Shown here piece after piece: positions 61,697-64,000 of a stretch of 64,000 bases of DNA (position 1 is its first letter; every line of letters begins with the position of its first letter). Made by a program: the position numbers and the translations under genes. Below the pieces are notes generated by a model. That model was not told where the DNA came from. It made no database searches and saw only the letters and a list, made by a program, of their open reading frames with translations. The stretch is from positions 62,001 through 126,000 of the forward strand of contig JAJCZB010000071.1 in assembly GCA_029262595.1 (NCBI GenBank), read 5' to 3'. The DNA is from Candidatus Babelota bacterium. Lineage in GTDB: Bacteria; Babelota; Babeliae; Babelales; Vermiphilaceae.

Positions 61697-61745
61697 TTTC
61701 CTCCCAAAGTAAAAATGAAATACAATTCTGTTTCCTAGTCAACGG

Positions 61746-61801
61746 GCACGATGGCAAACTTGTATCCTTTATTTTTTGGATTTACAAGTTCGCCACCGTG
61801 C
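61746..61801 (-). other. Long RNA hairpin in the 61.7-kb gap
   Basis: The arms 61747-61764 and 61783-61800 pair over 18 positions with an 18-base A/T-rich loop. On the plus strand two positions mismatch (A-C), but in minus-strand RNA both become U-G wobbles, so the stem is complete only in minus-strand transcripts. No long U-tract follows, so it is not a standard terminator. A weak -35-like TTGACT (61737-61742) with TTCATT 17 bases on lies just after it. Possibly an RNA-processing or attenuation element. Confidence 0.6.
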
Positions 61802-61814
61802 GGTGTCGACCAGG

Positions 61815-62774
61815 TTATTTGGTTGGGAAAAGTAGGCGATGGAACATATCCACAGCCATTTTCGGATTAGGTACTTCGGTCTTTATCCTATCGGTGATCC
61901 GATAGAATTCAGAAGCGAAACCTGCAGCCAACGGTTCTGTTGTCAGAACACGTAAAAGCAACAGTCTTGCGTGAAGAGCTTCCTCACTCTCGAAGATAGA
62001 ACCCTTTGTATCTTCCGCAATGGAAAGCATCAAAGGAATGGCTTGGGCAACTACAGGTGATGCATCTTCTTTGATAGCATCGTGTAGTCGTTTGCCACCA
62101 ACACCAAAGTCGCTAAGCTGCTTGAACCATGGGGAATTCACTAATTCCTGAGTCAAAGACAATTCACGAGGGAATGTAATCAGACGCTTATTGCCTTTCT
62201 TGTCAGTATAGTATTCTCCACGGTTTGCCGCTGCAATTCGACTCCAACCGGCCTCTGCCATAAGTCTCGGCTTGCCGTTCGCTTTAGCTCCCATAACACC
62301 AAGCGACAGTAGTTCAGTCACAGCCATGTGAAGAACCAATGGTGGGTTCGAAGCTTCACTCAAACGCTGTACCACTAGAGCAAGCCACAGGGCAGCGTTG
62401 GCATTATTCACGTTGCCGCTTGCATTGACCGCGTCTCTCACAGACCCTCGGAGTGAAGCTTCGACTAGTCCGAAACTATGCTCGCATTTCGCAACGCGAG
62501 GTAATGGAAATTTGTTTGGCATCTGCTTAGCTTCATCGCAAAGGAGATCAAACAATTTGGGATGAGTGGTTTTCAGATGGTAAACATCTTGGCGCATGCG
62601 TTTGTCCCCATGAGGACACTCACCTGTTCCTAGCAAAACAGCGATGAGTTTTCGGCAAGCTTGAAAGGCCGCTGACTGTTCACGTCGTTTATTCGGCTTA
62701 CGCTTTTTACGTGCAGTTTTTGGAGCCGAATGGGAAAGAGCCTTGTTCTGTGAAATTTCTTGAACTGACGACAT
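61815..62774 (-). CDS. Unknown protein with basic N-terminus, 319 aa
   Basis: ATG 62774 is preceded by AAAGGAGACATT and preferred to ATG 62825. Residues 15-35 are basic (KTARKKRKPNKRREQ); the remainder is helical and leucine/alanine-rich (ALWLALVVQRLSEASNPPLV; ALHARLLLLRVLTTEPLAAG). No motif recognised. The basic arm suggests nucleic-acid contact. A long hairpin follows the gene. Confidence 0.55.
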   Translation of the reverse strand: MSSVQEISQNKALSHSAPKTARKKRKPNKRREQSAAFQACRKLIAVLLGTGECPHGDKRMRQDVYHLKTTHPKLFDLLCDEAKQMPNKFPLPRVAKCEHSFGLVEASLRGSVRDAVNASGNVNNANAALWLALVVQRLSEASNPPLVLHMAVTELLSLGVMGAKANGKPRLMAEAGWSRIAAANRGEYYTDKKGNKRLITFPRELSLTQELVNSPWFKQLSDFGVGGKRLHDAIKEDASPVVAQAIPLMLSIAEDTKGSIFESEEALHARLLLLRVLTTEPLAAGFASEFYRITDRIKTEVPNPKMAVDMFHRLLFPTK

Positions 62775-62817
62775 AATGTCTCCTTTGTTTATGAATGAGT
62801 GACTACCAATAGAAAAC

Positions 62818-62850
62818 GCCTGCATCTCTGCAGTCGAAAAGGTACAGGCA
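62818..62850 (-). other. Short inverted repeats before the 319-aa gene
   Basis: GCCTG at 62819-62823 returns inverted as CAGGC near 62845-62849, with an inner CTGCA/TGCAG pair, between the 28-residue gene and the gene at 62,774. In minus-strand RNA a TTTTCT follows, so weak termination is possible. Confidence 0.3.
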
Positions 62851-62864
62851 TATGATTGAGATAC

Positions 62865-62951
62865 TTAGTACGAGCCGTGCTTTATGGTCACGGTCAACTT
62901 AGAGGGAACGGTTCGCCTGGGGCGAAAGAGTGTGATGATCTTTTTGAACAT
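62865..62951 (-). CDS. Tiny basic peptide gene, 28 aa
   Basis: A 28-residue frame with AAAGGAGTATCC before ATG 62951, so initiation signals are good. The peptide is short and basic, MFKKIITLFRPRRT then a polar end. It lies 10 bases after the zinc-finger-like small gene. Phages use such small proteins to bind host proteins, but nothing here shows a target. It may also be chance. Confidence 0.4.
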   Translation of the reverse strand: MFKKIITLFRPRRTVPSKLTVTIKHGSY

Positions 62952-62961
62952 GGATACTCCT

Positions 62962-63099
62962 TTATAGAGAGTTGTCGATATCCTCATAAAGTAGTGCGTG
63001 GTCTTCAGAACAAAATATTCGACCTCTGGATACGTATGTGTTTTCCAGTAGCGAATTTTTGCAAAGCAGACATTGTTTCTTTTTAGATGAACTATGCAC
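62962..63099 (-). CDS. Small zinc-finger-like protein, 45 aa (GTG start)
   Basis: A 45-residue frame from GTG 63099, with GGAGG four bases before it. The product has CLLCKN near residue 10 and FCSEDHA near residue 31, a C-x2-C...C-x3-H arrangement as in small zinc fingers, and an acidic end. The frame lies directly after the T-tract of an intrinsic terminator, so its expression may depend on read-through. Too short for usual gene callers. Confidence 0.5.
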   Translation of the reverse strand: MHSSSKKKQCLLCKNSLLENTYVSRGRIFCSEDHALLYEDIDNSL

Positions 63100-63107
63100 T
63101 ATTCCTC

Positions 63108-63146
63108 CAAACAAAAAGGCCGGCACAAGTGAATGTGCCGACCTTT
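63108..63146 (-). terminator. Intrinsic terminator/attenuator before the 45-aa gene
   Basis: In minus-strand RNA AGGTCGGCACA, loop TTCACT, TGTGCCGGCCT form an 11-bp stem (one G-U pair), followed by TTTTTGTTT. The T-tract runs into the GGAGG site of the gene at 63,099. A promoter candidate lies only about 35 bases upstream. Confidence 0.8.
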
Positions 63147-63175
63147 GAATCGTCTCGCTATCCTGTCAAATAGCC

Positions 63176-63196
63176 TTTCAGTGTACCCCACTGAAA
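63176..63196. promoter_or_regulatory. Perfect 8-bp inverted repeat over the -10 region (operator-like)
   Basis: TTTCAGTG (63176-63183), five bases, CACTGAAA (63189-63196). It covers the -10 element and part of the spacer of the promoter candidate on the minus strand, a usual place for a repressor site. Confidence 0.4.
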
Positions 63197-63208
63197 TATC
63201 AGGGTCAA
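63180..63208 (-). promoter_or_regulatory. Candidate promoter with short leader ending in a terminator
   Basis: On the minus strand TTGACC (63203-63208) and TACACT (63180-63185) are 17 bases apart. The transcript would run about 60 bases to the intrinsic terminator at 63,108-63,146 without a reading frame of note. Confidence 0.45.
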
Positions 63209-63212
63209 TATC

Positions 63213-63362
63213 TTATGCTGCTTGTAATGCGGTTGGTAAAGTTCCTTCATGCATACGATTTACCACGATAGTGATTTCTGCCTCGATACAATCAGCCAGG
63301 GATTGATCTTGTTCATGCAGAGCTAGGGCGTGTTCTACGTAAAGATCTGATAGGTATTCCAT
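63213..63362 (-). CDS. Small acidic protein, 49 aa
   Basis: A 49-residue frame with ACAGGAGAAATTGA before ATG 63362. The product is helical and acidic (MEYLSDLYVEHALALHEQDQ; ADCIEAEITIVVNRM). Good start signal, and the frame fills the space between a hairpin cluster and a promoter candidate. Function unknown. Confidence 0.55.
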   Translation of the reverse strand: MEYLSDLYVEHALALHEQDQSLADCIEAEITIVVNRMHEGTLPTALQAA

Positions 63363-63397
63363 TTCAATTTCTCCTGTAACCAAATTGGATTTCAGCA

Positions 63398-63536
63398 GCC
63401 TGCCGGGTTACGTACGGCAGGCCACGAATTGAAAACCGGCTTGATACAACACGTACCGAGCCGGCTTCGTGTGTTCCTCGGGGCCTAGTGAGGAACACTG
63501 ATACTGTAAAATGAAAACAACCTCTTGTTAGGAGGT
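63398..63536. other. Cluster of four hairpins in a gene-free stretch
   Basis: Four inverted repeats follow each other: 63398-63422 (8-bp GCCTGCCG stem), 63436-63464 (6-bp CCGGCT), 63471-63498 (9-bp GTGTTCCTC) and 63520-63536 (5-bp ACCTC). The first three are perfect. No T-tract follows any of them. The stretch from 63,363 to 63,621 has no supported gene. In minus-strand RNA it would form the 5' leader of the 49-residue gene or a separate structured RNA. Confidence 0.55.
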
Positions 63537-63621
63537 CGCAGAGCATGAATGAAAAGAAGCCGAAACTCTATTATTTCGCTTCATAGTATTATGCCACAAA
63601 AACAGGTGTTTTTACACAGAT

Positions 63622-64000
63622 CTAAGCCGAAATGGCGTTCATGTGAGAGATGACGGAGTCCTTCAATTTGCCATGCATTCCACTGTCGGGAACACGTTCG
63701 GCCCCTCCTGACTCTGGAGCTTCAGCACTGTTCGGATTATGCTCTGCCGGTTTCTCTTGAAGATTATCTTGATACTGGCTTACGGCCGCGTTATCCATCA
63801 ATAATTGCACAGGATTTGTCCCGGTATCGCCCGCTCCAAAAGATTCAGGTCCACTACCAAGAGCTGCTATCTTAGCGATGAAGGCCGCCGCTTTTCTTCG
63901 ACCGCCCATTCCACCAAAACCGCCCATGAATCCAAGAGTGGACACCCCTTCACCTAATTGATTCGCACCCATATTGCCTAGGAAACTTCCTGCTTCATTG
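63622..64000 (-). CDS. Glycine-rich virion-like protein, C-terminal part (cut by window edge)
   Basis: The frame is open to the window edge, with ATG 63972 as only one internal option (upstream codons read NEAGSFLGN), so the gene probably starts outside. The visible 125 residues include GFMGGFGGMGGRRKAAAFIA, then a polar, proline- and glutamate-rich part and a short helical end. Composition resembles the candidate internal proteins of the virion module rather than its replication-module neighbours. Confidence 0.5.
   Translation of the reverse strand, partial: NEAGSFLGNMGANQLGEGVSTLGFMGGFGGMGGRRKAAAFIAKIAALGSGPESFGAGDTGTNPVQLLMDNAAVSQYQDNLQEKPAEHNPNSAEAPESGGAERVPDSGMHGKLKDSVISHMNAISA

Noticed and set aside
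62856-63086. 76-codon plus-strand frame
   Set aside because: It covers two better-supported small minus-strand genes and has no ribosome site.
1-64000. tRNA genes, rRNA or insertion sequences
   Set aside because: No cloverleaf with a GGTTCRANNCC arm, no rRNA core sequence and no transposase or terminal inverted repeats were recognised by eye; a tRNA search program would be needed to exclude degenerate ones.

Overview
The window is a contiguous piece of a large tailed-phage genome with a contractile tail (myovirus-like). No host genes, rRNA, tRNA, insertion sequence or CRISPR array were recognised. The phage type follows from a portal protein, terminase large subunit, prohead protease, HK97-type major capsid candidate, tail sheath and tail tube on one strand, and a full replication/recombination set on the other. 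The host cannot be named. Shine-Dalgarno sites of the GGAGG type and a few GTG/TTG starts show a bacterial host only.

Bases 1-32,185 (+ strand) form the virion module: portal (cut by the left edge), a lysine-tailed protein, a 1983-residue single-chain fusion of RNA polymerase beta and beta-prime, a baseplate-spike candidate, two unknown proteins, terminase, three glycine-rich candidate internal/ejection proteins, a repeat protein, prohead protease, small acidic scaffold-like proteins, capsid, neck/connector-type proteins, sheath and tube. Genes abut or overlap by one to a few bases, so the module looks like one long operon. A hairpin terminator lies just after the capsid gene.

Bases 32,182-64,000 (- strand) converge on the virion module; the tube and sigma-factor stop codons share the four bases CTAG. 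Read right to left this strand carries: a partial glycine-rich protein; small genes set among hairpins, one promoter and one terminator (62.8-63.6 kb); a set of unknown proteins (59-62.8 kb); a replisome (DnaB-like helicase, DnaG-type primase, an acidic and lysine-tailed candidate ssDNA-binding protein, family A DNA polymerase, RecA-like recombinase, resolvase-like protein); an unknown 496-residue protein; UvrD-like and UvsW-like helicases; about 25 short overlapping genes (36.9-45.9 kb) including a C5 cytosine methyltransferase and a Gp88-like protein; a Cas4-like nuclease; a lysine-tailed 507-residue protein; and a sigma-70 family factor.

The most striking content is the phage's own transcription machinery: a compact one-polypeptide beta/beta-prime RNA polymerase placed among virion genes, with a phage sigma factor beside it. 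Tailed phages with beta/beta-prime homologues are known (phiKZ-like phages with split subunits, and a metagenomic lineage with beta and beta-prime genes). Further points worth attention are histone-H1-like lysine tails on several proteins, hairpin terminators placed directly against the ribosome-binding site of the next gene in five places, and structured non-coding DNA at 61.7 kb and 63.1-63.5 kb.
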